NCBI GenBank assembly: GCA_018780435.1
Contig: JADMJS010000107.1
Location: forward strand, 681 to 40,506
Length of the DNA: 39,826 bases
Source of the DNA: Myxococcales bacterium
Lineage (GTDB): Bacteria; Myxococcota_A; UBA9042; GCA-2863065
Reading direction: 5' to 3'
The notes under the pieces were generated by a model. It had not been told where the DNA came from, made no database searches, and saw nothing but the letters and a program-made list of their open reading frames with translations. The translations under genes were made by a program, and so were the position numbers. Shown in pieces: positions 31,957 through 39,826 of this stretch. Positions within the stretch are counted from its first letter, which is position 1. Each line of letters opens with the position of its first letter.

Positions 31957-34325
31957 AGCGTGTCCTGCTCGTTCTGGCCGCTGCCGCGTGCGGGGAGACC
32001 GCCTCCGTGGCCGACGTCACTACGGATCCGAACTCGCACGGACCGCTCGCGACCACTGTCCTCGGCCCACTCGGGAGCGTGAGGAGCACGGCCACGCCGA
32101 CGCAGCGAGCCACCTTCGAACGCGGTCAGGCCGTAGCGATGCGGCGCTTCGACCGCACCTCGGGGCTCGGGCCGACCTTCAACATCACGTTCTGCGGCGC
32201 TTGCCACGAGAAGCCGACGCTGGGTGGCGGCGCTGGGCTCTACCGCAACTTCTTCCTCGGGGGCACGGCGCTGCCGGACGGCTCTTTCATCCCGCTCGAG
32301 TCCGGCGGCCGAGCCGGCGGGGTCGTGCGGATGTATCACTACGGCGACGGGGCGGCGCGCCCAATGGTCCCGGCAGGCGTCAACGTGCTCGCACAGCGGA
32401 ATCCCATCCCCTTCTTCGGCGTCGGCCTCATCGCCGCGCTACCGGAGGAGGCCATCCTCGCTGGGGCCGATCCCGATGACCTCGATGGCGACGGGATCAG
32501 CGGCAGGCCCAATTTCGACCGCGGCTTCGTCGGCCGCTTCGGCGTCAAGGCGCAGACGGTCTCCATCGAGGGGTTCATCCGCGGTCCCCTCATGAACCAC
32601 CTGGGTGTTACATCCAACCCCTTGGATCAACAGCAGAAAGCTGAGCTGCCCGTCGACTCCTCGAACGCGGGGGTGGCCACCCGAAGTGCGGCGCTGTCGT
32701 CGCGCTACGCGACCCAGGAGGGCGCTCAGGCCGCCGCTCCCGATGAACCGGTCTTGGACCTCGACGACGCGCCCGATCCGGAGCTCGCATCGCCCGACCT
32801 CTTCGACCTGGTCTCCTTCGCGATGTTGCTCGCAGGCCCACTCCCCGAAGCGCTCGACGACGTCTCAGGGCGCGGCCGCCGCCACTTCGACGCGATCGGG
32901 TGCGGTGGGTGTCACACGCCGCGCCTGGTCGGCCCCGATGGCCCGCTTCCCCTCTACTCCGACCTGCTTCTGCACGACATGGGGCCGGCCCTCGCTGATG
33001 GGATCCGGCAGGGGGTGGCGACCGGCTCCGAGTTCCGCACTCAGCCCTTGTGGGGCCTCGCCGCGGTGGGGCCCTATCTGCACGATGGCCGGGCCTCCAC
33101 CATCGACGCCGCCATCGAAGCGCATGGTGGCGAAGCTGACGCCGCACGGCTGGACTTCCTCGAGCTGACCCCGACGGAACGCGACGAACTTCGGGAGTTC
33201 CTGCTGTCGCTCGGGGGGCGAGACCAGGCCAGCCTCGGGCTCCTGGGGCCGGACGCGCCCGTGCCGGCGCCGGGCGACTGGGGCGGACCGCTGCCGGGGC
33301 TCACGGGGGACGAACTCACCGCGTTCGAGGAGGGCCGGCGCGCCTTCGACCGCGACATGGGTTTCGCTGAGGGAGCCGGCGCTCCGCGTTTGAATGGCGA
33401 TTCGTGCCGCGCGTGCCACTTCGACCCCGTCATCGGCGGCGCCGGCCCGAGGGACGTGAACGTGATGCGGCACGGCGTGCGGCTCGAGGATGGTCGCGTC
33501 GTGGCGCCGTCGGTCGGGTCGGTCCTCCACAAGCTGACCGCCTTGCACGGCGTCTCCCCCGTCTCGGCGGAGGCCGTCGCGGACGTCTTCGAGATGCGGC
33601 AGACCCCTCATCTCTTTGGCCTCGGGCTCATCGCGTCGATCCCAGACACGGCGCTCGAGGCGCTCGCCGATCCGGCAGACACGATCACGCCCGACGGGAT
33701 CTCGGGGCGACTGTCGTGGACCGACGGTGGCCGAATCGGGCGCTTCGGGTGGAAAGCGCAGGTCCCGACCATCGACGAGTTCGTTCGTGACGCGCTCACG
33801 ACCGAGATCGGGCTCACCGTCCCCTTTGAGCCGGGGCACACCTTCGGCCGCATCCACGACAGCGACGGCGTCGCGGATCCCGAGGTGGATGACGGGCTCT
33901 TGGCCGCTTTGCGTGACTATCTCCACCTCCTCGGCGCGCCGCCGAGATCGTTCTCGGGGCTCGACGCGGCGGCCGTCCTCGCGGGTGAGGCGCACTTCGA
34001 GACCGCCGGTTGCGGCGCGTGCCACGTTCCCACTCTGCCTGGCGCCGACCAGGACGTGCCGCTGTACTCCGACCTCCTCCTCCATGAGATCCTCCCGCCC
34101 GAACGAGCCGGCGTCGAAGAGGGGACCGCCTCACCGACGGAGCTCCGTACCCCACCGCTCTGGGGCCTCGCGCGGTCGGGGCCGTACTTGCACGACGGCG
34201 CCGCGGACAACATCGAGGCCTCGATCCTCGCCCACGAGGGTGAAGCGGTGGAGTCTCGCCAGCGCTTCGAGGCGCTCTCGGCCGCCGAGCGGGCGGCGCT
34301 GCTCGACTTCCTCGGGAGCCTTTGA
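31953..34325 (+). CDS. Tandem-duplicated di-haem oxidoreductase (DUF1111) lipoprotein
   Basis: A 790-residue exported protein made of two tandem DUF1111/di-haem oxidoreductase units. The signal ends AAAAC (lipobox). Haem c motifs CxxCH are at 81-85, 317-321, 485-489 and 687-691, spaced as two di-haem halves (81 and 317; 485 and 687). Each half repeats the same blocks: IPFFGVGLIAALPEEAI / HLFGLGLIASIPDTAL, then GISGRPNF / GISGRLSW, GRFGVKAQTVSIEGF / GRFGWKAQVPTIDEF, LYSDLLLHDMGP / LYSDLLLHEILP, and LWGLAAVGPYLHDGRA / LWGLARSGPYLHDGAA. Single-unit relatives of 450-500 residues are called thiol oxidoreductases or putative peroxidases. The start shares ATGA with DUF192; the end overlaps the pentahaem gene. 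Confidence 0.88.
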   Translation: MKRVLLVLAAAACGETASVADVTTDPNSHGPLATTVLGPLGSVRSTATPTQRATFERGQAVAMRRFDRTSGLGPTFNITFCGACHEKPTLGGGAGLYRNFFLGGTALPDGSFIPLESGGRAGGVVRMYHYGDGAARPMVPAGVNVLAQRNPIPFFGVGLIAALPEEAILAGADPDDLDGDGISGRPNFDRGFVGRFGVKAQTVSIEGFIRGPLMNHLGVTSNPLDQQQKAELPVDSSNAGVATRSAALSSRYATQEGAQAAAPDEPVLDLDDAPDPELASPDLFDLVSFAMLLAGPLPEALDDVSGRGRRHFDAIGCGGCHTPRLVGPDGPLPLYSDLLLHDMGPALADGIRQGVATGSEFRTQPLWGLAAVGPYLHDGRASTIDAAIEAHGGEADAARLDFLELTPTERDELREFLLSLGGRDQASLGLLGPDAPVPAPGDWGGPLPGLTGDELTAFEEGRRAFDRDMGFAEGAGAPRLNGDSCRACHFDPVIGGAGPRDVNVMRHGVRLEDGRVVAPSVGSVLHKLTALHGVSPVSAEAVADVFEMRQTPHLFGLGLIASIPDTALEALADPADTITPDGISGRLSWTDGGRIGRFGWKAQVPTIDEFVRDALTTEIGLTVPFEPGHTFGRIHDSDGVADPEVDDGLLAALRDYLHLLGAPPRSFSGLDAAAVLAGEAHFETAGCGACHVPTLPGADQDVPLYSDLLLHEILPPERAGVEEGTASPTELRTPPLWGLARSGPYLHDGAADNIEASILAHEGEAVESRQRFEALSAAERAALLDFLGSL

Positions 34326-35701
34326 TGAGACGCGCCGCCGCTCTCCTGCTCGCGTCCGCGTTGGGCTGCCAAGAGCCGCTCGACGCGCCGACGGACGCCG
34401 TCAGCGCGCCTGACGTCCTGGCCGACACCGCGCTCGCCCCCGTCACCGACCCGCTCTCGATGCCCACCGAACCGACGCTATCCCCAAGCGCGTTCAAGCC
34501 CGCCGAGCAGTGCGCGTCCTGTCACGCCGACCACGTCGCCGAGTGGCGGGGATCGCATCACGCCTACGCCATGATCGACCCGGTGTTTCGTGCGCTCGTC
34601 GCCGTCCGCCAGACCCACGAGGGCGGGCGCTCCGACCGGTTTTGTCTCCAGTGTCACAGCGCCGTGGCGACGCGAGGCGGCGAGATCGAACCGGGTTTTC
34701 GCTTCGAAGACCTGTCTCCCATCGCGCTCGAAGGCGTCACCTGTGAGGCGTGTCACCGCGTGACGTCGGTCGACCGCCCAAACAACAGCGGCCATCGGAT
34801 CGACGTGGGCGCGCCCATCGGAGGGCCCCACGCGACGCCAGTCGCGAACGACTTTCACGCCTCGCGCCACGACCCGCTCTTCGAACAGTCGGAGTTCTGC
34901 GCCGGATGCCATGACGTCGTGGAAGTGATCGGGCTCCCACTTGAGCGGCCCTATGAGGAGTGGCTCGAATCGCCGGCCGGCGCGGACGGCCGCACTTGCC
35001 AGGATTGCCACATGCCGGCGAGCCTCGGCCGGCTCGTCACCGGAGGGCCGGAGCGGACGCGGCATAGTCACCGCTTCGTCGGTGTCGACGTCCCCGCGAC
35101 GGCCACGGGCGCGGCCGCCGAGACCCTCGACGCCGCCGTGCAGGCCTTGCTCGAAGGCGCCGCCGACCTCGACGTCGAGGCCCATCCCGCGGCCGCGCGC
35201 GCCGGCGAGCGCCTGGACGTTGTCGTCACCGTCACGAGCCGCGTGGAAGGACACTCGCTGCCGACCGGGAGCGCCTTCCTGCGTGAGCTGTGGGTGCACG
35301 CCGTGGTCCTCGACGCGGAGGGGCGCGTGATCCATGAGACGGGCGCGCTCGACGAGCAAGGCGACCTCAAAGGCCCCTTCAGCGAGCTCGACCCTTACGG
35401 CGATCCGAGCCTCATGCAGTTCGGCGCCCGGCTCCTCGACGCCACGGGCACCCCGACCATCTTCCCCTGGCGCGCCGTCGAGGTCGCCTCGACCGCCATC
35501 CCCGCAGGCCACCAGCGCACACAAACCCTCCACGTCCCCGTGCCGCTCGACGCCGCGGGCCCGCTCACCGTGGAGGCGACGTTGCGCTTTCGAGCCACCC
35601 CACCCCACGTACTCCGGGCGCTCGGCATGCCGCCCGGCGTCACGATCCGGGACCTCGTGTCTCGTTCCGTCTCGGTGCCGGTGTCGGACGTCGAACCGTG
35701 A
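34325..35701 (+). CDS. Pentahaem c-type cytochrome lipoprotein
   Basis: A 458-residue lipoprotein. The signal ends SALGC (lipobox). Five CxxCH haem motifs are at 63-67, 107-111, 140-144, 192-196 and 225-229, in a cytochrome c554/c'-like domain with additional histidines (H81, H82 in SHHAY and others) that could be distal ligands. Residues about 250-458 are beta-rich without haem motifs, perhaps an immunoglobulin-like binding domain. The protein should transfer electrons at the outer membrane or cell surface. It starts one base inside the stop of the di-haem gene, so the two cytochromes are likely partners. No quinol-oxidising subunit is adjacent. Confidence 0.87.
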   Translation: MRRAAALLLASALGCQEPLDAPTDAVSAPDVLADTALAPVTDPLSMPTEPTLSPSAFKPAEQCASCHADHVAEWRGSHHAYAMIDPVFRALVAVRQTHEGGRSDRFCLQCHSAVATRGGEIEPGFRFEDLSPIALEGVTCEACHRVTSVDRPNNSGHRIDVGAPIGGPHATPVANDFHASRHDPLFEQSEFCAGCHDVVEVIGLPLERPYEEWLESPAGADGRTCQDCHMPASLGRLVTGGPERTRHSHRFVGVDVPATATGAAAETLDAAVQALLEGAADLDVEAHPAAARAGERLDVVVTVTSRVEGHSLPTGSAFLRELWVHAVVLDAEGRVIHETGALDEQGDLKGPFSELDPYGDPSLMQFGARLLDATGTPTIFPWRAVEVASTAIPAGHQRTQTLHVPVPLDAAGPLTVEATLRFRATPPHVLRALGMPPGVTIRDLVSRSVSVPVSDVEP

Positions 35702-35967
35702 CGCGCGCGGACGGACGGCTCGGCATCCAGCCGACGGCGCCGCCGTCAGTGCCTCGACGGTCATTCCCTCGACGGTCATTCCCTCGACCAAGCGCCGCAC
35801 TGGCGAGGCCGTGCGGACCTGATGATGAGCCGGAGCCGACGTCGCAGGCGGGCTCCGGCGAACTTCCACCTTCTCGGCCCGAGGGTTAAGCTTCCTCCGG
35901 CCGCTCTCGAATTCGCCCGCGACACGGAGCACGCTCCTGCAGGGCGTACCGCACCCACGGAGTCTCC
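35702..35967. other. Intergenic region between the pentahaem and methyltransferase genes
   Basis: A 266-bp gap. It holds a 15-bp direct repeat (separate entry) and, nearer the methyltransferase, a short palindrome GGAGC-AC-GCTCC at 35926-35937. CGGAGTC just before 35968 is the likely ribosome-binding site. No clear terminator or promoter was recognised. Confidence 0.4.
35752..35789. repeat. 15-bp tandem repeat, about 2.5 copies
   Basis: CCTCGACGGTCATTC occurs at 35752-35766 and again at 35767-35781, followed by a partial copy CCTCGACC. It lies in the non-coding gap after the pentahaem cytochrome gene. No function is evident. Confidence 0.8.
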
Positions 35968-36654
35968 ATGCATCCTGACTTCTGGCACGAACGATGGCGG
36001 ACGAAGCAAATCGGCTTCCACGAGGGCAAGCCCAACGACGACCTCGTGGCCGTCTGGCCTCGGCTCGGGCTCCGCTCCGGTGTCCGCGTCCTGGTGCCGC
36101 TATGCGGGAAAACGCATGATCTTCAATGGATTCACGCCCGTGGGCACCAGGTGGTCGGGGTCGAACTGTCCGAACTCGCCTGCGCGGCCTTCTTCGCCGA
36201 ACACAGCCTCACGCCGTCCGTAGAGAAGGCGGGACCCTACCAATCCTGGTCGGTGCCCGGCCTGACGCTCCTTCAAGGCGACGTGTTCGATCTGCCCGAG
36301 ACGGACCCCTTCGACGTGGTGTGGGACCGCGCCGCGACCGTCGCCTTGCCCGATGACCTCCGTCGGCGCTACGCCAACAAGCTGGCTCACGTCACACGAC
36401 CCGGCGGCACGCTGCTCCTCTCGGTCTTCGTCTACCCCCAGTCCGAACGCGCCGGGCCGCCCTTCGCGGTGCCACCCGAACACGTCGAGGCCCTCTTCGG
36501 AGAGAACTTCCACATCGAACGCCAGCACCGTCCCGCGGATCCCTCGGTCGAAGCCGACATGACGAGGCTCAAGGTGAGCCGTGCCTCTATCGACCTGTAC
36601 TGGCTCACGCGATCAGCCCGTCCTGCGTCCCCGCCGCCGAGTCTGCCCGGCTGA
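35968..36654 (+). CDS. tpm: Thiopurine S-methyltransferase-family methyltransferase
   Basis: A 228-residue SAM-dependent methyltransferase. The start DFWHERW..KQIGFHEG and the block VRVLVPLCGKTHDLQWI are diagnostic of bacterial TPMT. VVGVELSELACAAFFAEH binds SAM, and VVWDRAATVALPDDLRRRYA is the family's substrate-side segment. Bacterial members methylate thiopurines and also tellurite or selenite derivatives; the natural substrate is often unknown. The length is normal. It converges with the LysR gene, 30 bp away. Confidence 0.9.
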   Translation: MHPDFWHERWRTKQIGFHEGKPNDDLVAVWPRLGLRSGVRVLVPLCGKTHDLQWIHARGHQVVGVELSELACAAFFAEHSLTPSVEKAGPYQSWSVPGLTLLQGDVFDLPETDPFDVVWDRAATVALPDDLRRRYANKLAHVTRPGGTLLLSVFVYPQSERAGPPFAVPPEHVEALFGENFHIERQHRPADPSVEADMTRLKVSRASIDLYWLTRSARPASPPPSLPG

Positions 36655-36684
36655 GCTGGGCGCGCCCTCCTGGGCCCCTTGGCA

Positions 36685-37569
36685 TCACGCCGTCCACGCC
36701 GCCACCACCACCTCGACGAAGCGCCGCGCCGTCCGCCCGAGCGGCTCCGTGCGGCGCGTCACGAGCCACGGGGTGAGGCTTTGGCGTGAGCTGACTCGGT
36801 GCGGCACCTCGACGAGGTGGCCCGACGCGAGATCGGGACCCGTGAGGCGCGTCGGGAGCCAGCCGTAGCCGAGGCCCAGGCGGAGCGCGTCGTGTTTGGT
36901 CTGGAAGTCCGAGACATAGAAGACTCGGCCACCCGGGACGGTGTTCGTGTCTCGGGACTGGGTGTGTTCGCTTGAGTCGTGGACGGACACTTCGAGGAAG
37001 GGGCGCAGGCTGTCGAGGTCGTGCGGGCCGGCGGTCAAGACCGGGTGGCCCGCTGCGGCCACGAGGACGAGCGCCTCGGCGGGGAGCTCGCGGCCCTCGA
37101 GCAGCGGGTCACGCGTCCAGTCCTTCGCGATCATGATCTCCGCGCCGTCGCGTTCGAAGCGCCGCTCGACGCCGCTCAAGAACTCGGTGGAGACCTGTAC
37201 GTGCGTTGGGACCTTCTCGTCCTCCAGCGTCAGCAGCGCCTGCATAATGGGCCGCATCGGGAGCACCCCGTCGACCACGACGCGCAGGCGCGGCTCCCAT
37301 CCCCCGGCGTACTCAAGCGCCATGCTCTCCAGCCGACGGGCGCGGCTCAGCACGGCGCGCCCTTCTTCGAGGACGGCCGCGCCTTCCGGGGTCAGCCGGG
37401 CGCGATACGACGAGCGGTCGAAGAGGTCGACGCCGAGGGTCTCCTCGAGCTGCCGTACCGAGTAGCTGACCGCCGACTGCGCTTTGTGCAGCGCGCGGGC
37501 GGCCGCGCCGAAGCTGCCGTGGCGGGCGATGGCGTCGAGGGTCTCCAGGGCGTCGAGGGTGATGCGCAT
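36685..37569 (-). CDS. LysR-family transcriptional regulator
   Basis: A 294-residue regulator. The N-terminal helix-turn-helix (1-60) reads LETLDAIARHGSFGAAARALHKAQSA..., the classic LysR form, and a periplasmic-binding-like effector domain fills about 88-290. It is divergent from the homogentisate/hydroxyphenylpyruvate dioxygenase fusion gene with 150 bp between the starts, the usual geometry for a LysR regulator and its target. The likely effector is an intermediate of tyrosine degradation, but that is inferred from position only. The ATG follows GGGGGA. Confidence 0.9.
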   Translation of the reverse strand: MRITLDALETLDAIARHGSFGAAARALHKAQSAVSYSVRQLEETLGVDLFDRSSYRARLTPEGAAVLEEGRAVLSRARRLESMALEYAGGWEPRLRVVVDGVLPMRPIMQALLTLEDEKVPTHVQVSTEFLSGVERRFERDGAEIMIAKDWTRDPLLEGRELPAEALVLVAAAGHPVLTAGPHDLDSLRPFLEVSVHDSSEHTQSRDTNTVPGGRVFYVSDFQTKHDALRLGLGYGWLPTRLTGPDLASGHLVEVPHRVSSRQSLTPWLVTRRTEPLGRTARRFVEVVVAAWTA

Positions 37570-37719
37570 GACTTGATATCCCCCGTCGATGGAGTCGTGC
37601 GAATCATTATGCGATCAATCGCTAGAGTTGGCGAGTAGGCTTGCTCTAGTCGAGTTCCCACCCCTCGACGACACCACCCCGGGGTCTGTTTGCGGACAGA
37701 CCCCACGCGAGACAGGCCG
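37570..37719. promoter_or_regulatory. Divergent LysR / dioxygenase promoter region
   Basis: A 150-bp region between divergent starts. CTAGAG (37622-37627) and CTCTAG (37644-37649) form an inverted repeat with a 16-bp spacer, and TGCGA occurs twice in direct orientation around 37599-37615. Either could contain the LysR binding site (T-N11-A type). No strong promoter hexamers were identified. Confidence 0.45.
37681..37704. repeat. Perfect 9-bp inverted repeat, REP-like palindrome
   Basis: Arms GGGGTCTGT (37681-37689) and ACAGACCCC (37696-37704) surround a TTGCGG loop, 15 bases before the dioxygenase start. The sequence resembles GGGGTCTGTC-type palindromes that occur as dispersed REP elements in many genomes, often linked to REP-associated transposases. 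It would also fold as an mRNA hairpin close to the ribosome-binding site. Confidence 0.65.
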
Positions 37720-39826
37720 ATGTATTACTCCCGCGGCAAGGTCACAAGGCAAGCCCACGTCGACATCCCGTTTGGGACCTACGAAGAGGAGTACGCCCGC
37801 GAGGGTTTCTTCGGTCCTGTCTCGCATCTCTATCGCAGCGCGCCGCCCGTGGACTGGATCGCCATTGACGGCGAACTCCGTCCCGAGGCGCTGAACGCGC
37901 GTCAACTCCCTGGCCTCGGCGGCGACTGGCTACACGGCCGGATCCCCTTCCTTCGTAACGCGGACGCCGTACTCTCGTACGGCGTGCTGGCCGCGCCGAT
38001 GCCCTACTACTTCCGGAACGCCGATGGCGACGAGCTCCTCTTCGCCCACGTCGGGCAGGGCCGCATCGAGACCGACTTCGGCAACCTGGACTACCGCCGT
38101 GGTGACTACCTCGTCATCCCGCGCGGCACGGTCTATCGGCTTGCGCCGTCGGCCCCGTCGGAGTTCCTGGTGGTCGAGACGGCCGCCGCCCTCGGCATCC
38201 CGGACCGCGGGATCGCCGGCAAACACGCGCTCTTCGACCCGGCTGTCATCGACGTCCCCGAGCTCGGCGAGCTCCCGGAGCCTGGCCGCGCGTGGGATCT
38301 CAAGATCAAACGCCTCGGCCGCATGACGACGGTGCGCTACCCGCACAACCCAATCACGACCGTCGGCTGGCGCGGCGACCTCACCGTCATGCGCCTGAAC
38401 GTCGACGACATCCGTCCGATGATGAGCGAGCGCTATCACCTGCCGCCGACCGCGCACGTGACGTGGATGGCGAAGAACGTCGTCATCTGCTCGTTCCTGC
38501 CGCGGGGCCTCGAGACCGGCGATCCGGGGGCGCTCAAGGTGCCCTTCTACCACTCGAACGTCGACTACGACGAGGTCCTCTTCTATCACGACGGGGAGTT
38601 CTTCTCGCGGAAGGGCATCGAGTCCGGGATGGTCACCTTCCACCCGCAAGGCATCCACCACGGTCCTCAACCGGGCGCGGTGCGGGCCGCCGTGGAACGC
38701 ACTCGAACCAACGAGAAAGCCGTCATGGTCGACACACGGAACCCGCTGGAGATGACCCCGGCGGCGCACCGAGCGGCGCTTCCCAGCTACTGGCAGTCAT
38801 GGCAGGAGGGGAGCAGTGCGACTCCGGGCGCGCCTGTGTCCGTGAGCGTCCCCGCCGCCCTCACTCGCGCCGCCCCGATGGCGTCGCGAGACGACCGCGC
38901 CAAGAACCCGTGCGGCCTTCGCGGCATCGGCTTCGTCGAGTTTGCGACGAAGGAGCCGGAGGGGCTCGCGAGCCTCTTTCGCGCCTTCGGGTTCTCACGC
39001 ACCGAGCGGCACCAGCACCTCGCCGTGGACGTGTGGGCCCAGAACGACATCACCTTCCTCCTGAACCACGACGTACGCACCTTCGGCGCCGGCTTCTTCG
39101 AGCGTCACGGACCGTCCATCTGCGCGATGGGGTGGCGGGTCGACGACGCCGCGGCGGCCTTCCAAGCCGCGGTCGCCCGCGGCGCTCGTCCGTACACCGG
39201 CTCGGGTGCGACGGTCAGCGTGCCCGCGATCTACGGCATCGGAGACAGCCTCATCTACTTCATGGACGGTAGCCACACCCTCGAGGCCACCTTCCGTCCA
39301 CACCCGGAGCCCGTACTCGTCCCGCAGAAGGGCTTCACGGCCATCGATCACCTGACAAATAATGTCCACAAAGGCACCATGCAGAGCTGGGCGTCTTTCT
39401 ACAAAGACGTCTTTGGATTCACGGAGGTGCGCTACTTCGACATCCGGGGAGTGAAGACCGGGCTGCAGAGCTTCGCGCTCCGGTCGCCCGACGGCAGCTT
39501 CTGCATCCCGATCAACGAGGGGAACGAGCAGAAGTCCCAGATCGAGGAGTACCTCCGCGAGTACCAAGGACCAGGGATCCAACACCTCGCCTTCCTCACG
39601 AAGGACCTCCTCGGCTCGCTCGACGCGCTCGACGGCAGTGGCATCGAGATGCTCGACATCGACGACGACTACTACGCGACGGTCTTCGATCGCGTCCCGA
39701 ACGTCACTGAGGACCGCGGTCGTATCCGTCGCCATTCGGTGCTCGTCGATGGTGACGCGGAGGGCTACCTCCTCCAGATCTTCACGAAGAACCTCGTCGG
39801 CCCCATCTTCATCGAGCTCATTCAGC
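37720..39826 (+). CDS. Homogentisate 1,2-dioxygenase / 4-hydroxyphenylpyruvate dioxygenase fusion (partial at 3' end)
   Basis: One frame stays open from ATG 37720 to the window edge (702 residues, no stop seen). Residues 1 to about 361 are a homogentisate dioxygenase of the divergent bacterial type, with likely iron ligands H278 (FYHSN), E285 or D284 (DYDEV) and H313/H314 (IHHGP). A linker rich in Ala, Ser and Pro spans about 362-396. From about 397 comes 4-hydroxyphenylpyruvate dioxygenase with its full N-terminal half and the 2-His-1-Glu iron site: H544 (AIDHLTNNV), H622 (GPGIQHLAFL) and E699 (GPIFIELIQ). HppD makes homogentisate from the tyrosine-derived keto acid and HmgA opens its ring, so the fusion would catalyse consecutive steps, in reversed order along the chain. 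GACAGG upstream is a weak ribosome-binding site. A divergent LysR gene probably regulates it. Confidence 0.9.
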   Translation, partial: MYYSRGKVTRQAHVDIPFGTYEEEYAREGFFGPVSHLYRSAPPVDWIAIDGELRPEALNARQLPGLGGDWLHGRIPFLRNADAVLSYGVLAAPMPYYFRNADGDELLFAHVGQGRIETDFGNLDYRRGDYLVIPRGTVYRLAPSAPSEFLVVETAAALGIPDRGIAGKHALFDPAVIDVPELGELPEPGRAWDLKIKRLGRMTTVRYPHNPITTVGWRGDLTVMRLNVDDIRPMMSERYHLPPTAHVTWMAKNVVICSFLPRGLETGDPGALKVPFYHSNVDYDEVLFYHDGEFFSRKGIESGMVTFHPQGIHHGPQPGAVRAAVERTRTNEKAVMVDTRNPLEMTPAAHRAALPSYWQSWQEGSSATPGAPVSVSVPAALTRAAPMASRDDRAKNPCGLRGIGFVEFATKEPEGLASLFRAFGFSRTERHQHLAVDVWAQNDITFLLNHDVRTFGAGFFERHGPSICAMGWRVDDAAAAFQAAVARGARPYTGSGATVSVPAIYGIGDSLIYFMDGSHTLEATFRPHPEPVLVPQKGFTAIDHLTNNVHKGTMQSWASFYKDVFGFTEVRYFDIRGVKTGLQSFALRSPDGSFCIPINEGNEQKSQIEEYLREYQGPGIQHLAFLTKDLLGSLDALDGSGIEMLDIDDDYYATVFDRVPNVTEDRGRIRRHSVLVDGDAEGYLLQIFTKNLVGPIFIELIQ

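Noticed and set aside
38292..39272. A 326-residue plus-strand frame inside the dioxygenase fusion gene
   Set aside because: Arg/Pro-rich shadow in another frame; the fusion frame carries complete catalytic motifs through the same bases.

Overview
The window is high-GC DNA from a Gram-negative bacterium. Outer-membrane beta-barrels, many lipoproteins with clear lipoboxes, multihaem c-type cytochromes, a propeller-type lipoprotein and a lamin-tail lipoprotein together suggest a member of the Myxococcota or a related former deltaproteobacterial lineage. That placement is an inference from gene families, not from a marker gene. Coding density is high. No tRNA, rRNA, insertion sequence or CRISPR array was seen.

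Layout. (1) 63-2341, plus strand: a lipid-kinase-family protein overlapping a HemW-like radical SAM protein. (2) 2349-8253, minus strand: PcnB-type nucleotidyltransferase, LolA-like periplasmic protein, lipoprotein, outer-membrane barrel and a large lipoprotein. (3) 8526-18523, plus strand: a tightly packed polysaccharide secretion operon in the order bcsB-like, pelB-like, pelD, pelE, pelF, pelG. (4) 18790-24843, plus strand: VTC-family polymerase, DUF4956 membrane protein, beta-helix protein, OprP-like porin, lamin-tail lipoprotein and an FAD oxidoreductase. (5) 24874-26793, minus strand: a protein with pseudo-receiver, degenerate J-like and TPR parts, divergent from serB (27016-28266). (6) 28271-30072, minus strand: formate/nitrite-type channel, hemerythrin and a small metal-binding protein. 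(7) 30488-35701, plus strand: four overlapping exported-protein genes (propeller lipoprotein, DUF192 protein, tandem-duplicated di-haem DUF1111 protein, pentahaem cytochrome). (8) 35968-36654: TPMT-type methyltransferase. (9) 36685 to the end: a LysR regulator divergent from one long open frame that fuses homogentisate dioxygenase to 4-hydroxyphenylpyruvate dioxygenase and runs off the window.

The most notable system is regions 3 and 4. The Pel order B-D-E-F-G is kept, but pelA and pelC are absent and a BcsB-family protein, normally the periplasmic partner of cellulose synthase, stands first. No BcsA synthase is present. The inferred machine is a PelF glycosyltransferase, PelG exporter and PelD/PelE c-di-GMP-sensing scaffold, with BcsB-like and PelB-like proteins carrying the polymer across the periplasm and outer membrane. 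The VTC/DUF4956/beta-helix/porin/lamin-tail set directly downstream may be an accessory module. The second notable item is the HmgA-HppD fusion, which would place two consecutive steps of tyrosine degradation in one polypeptide.
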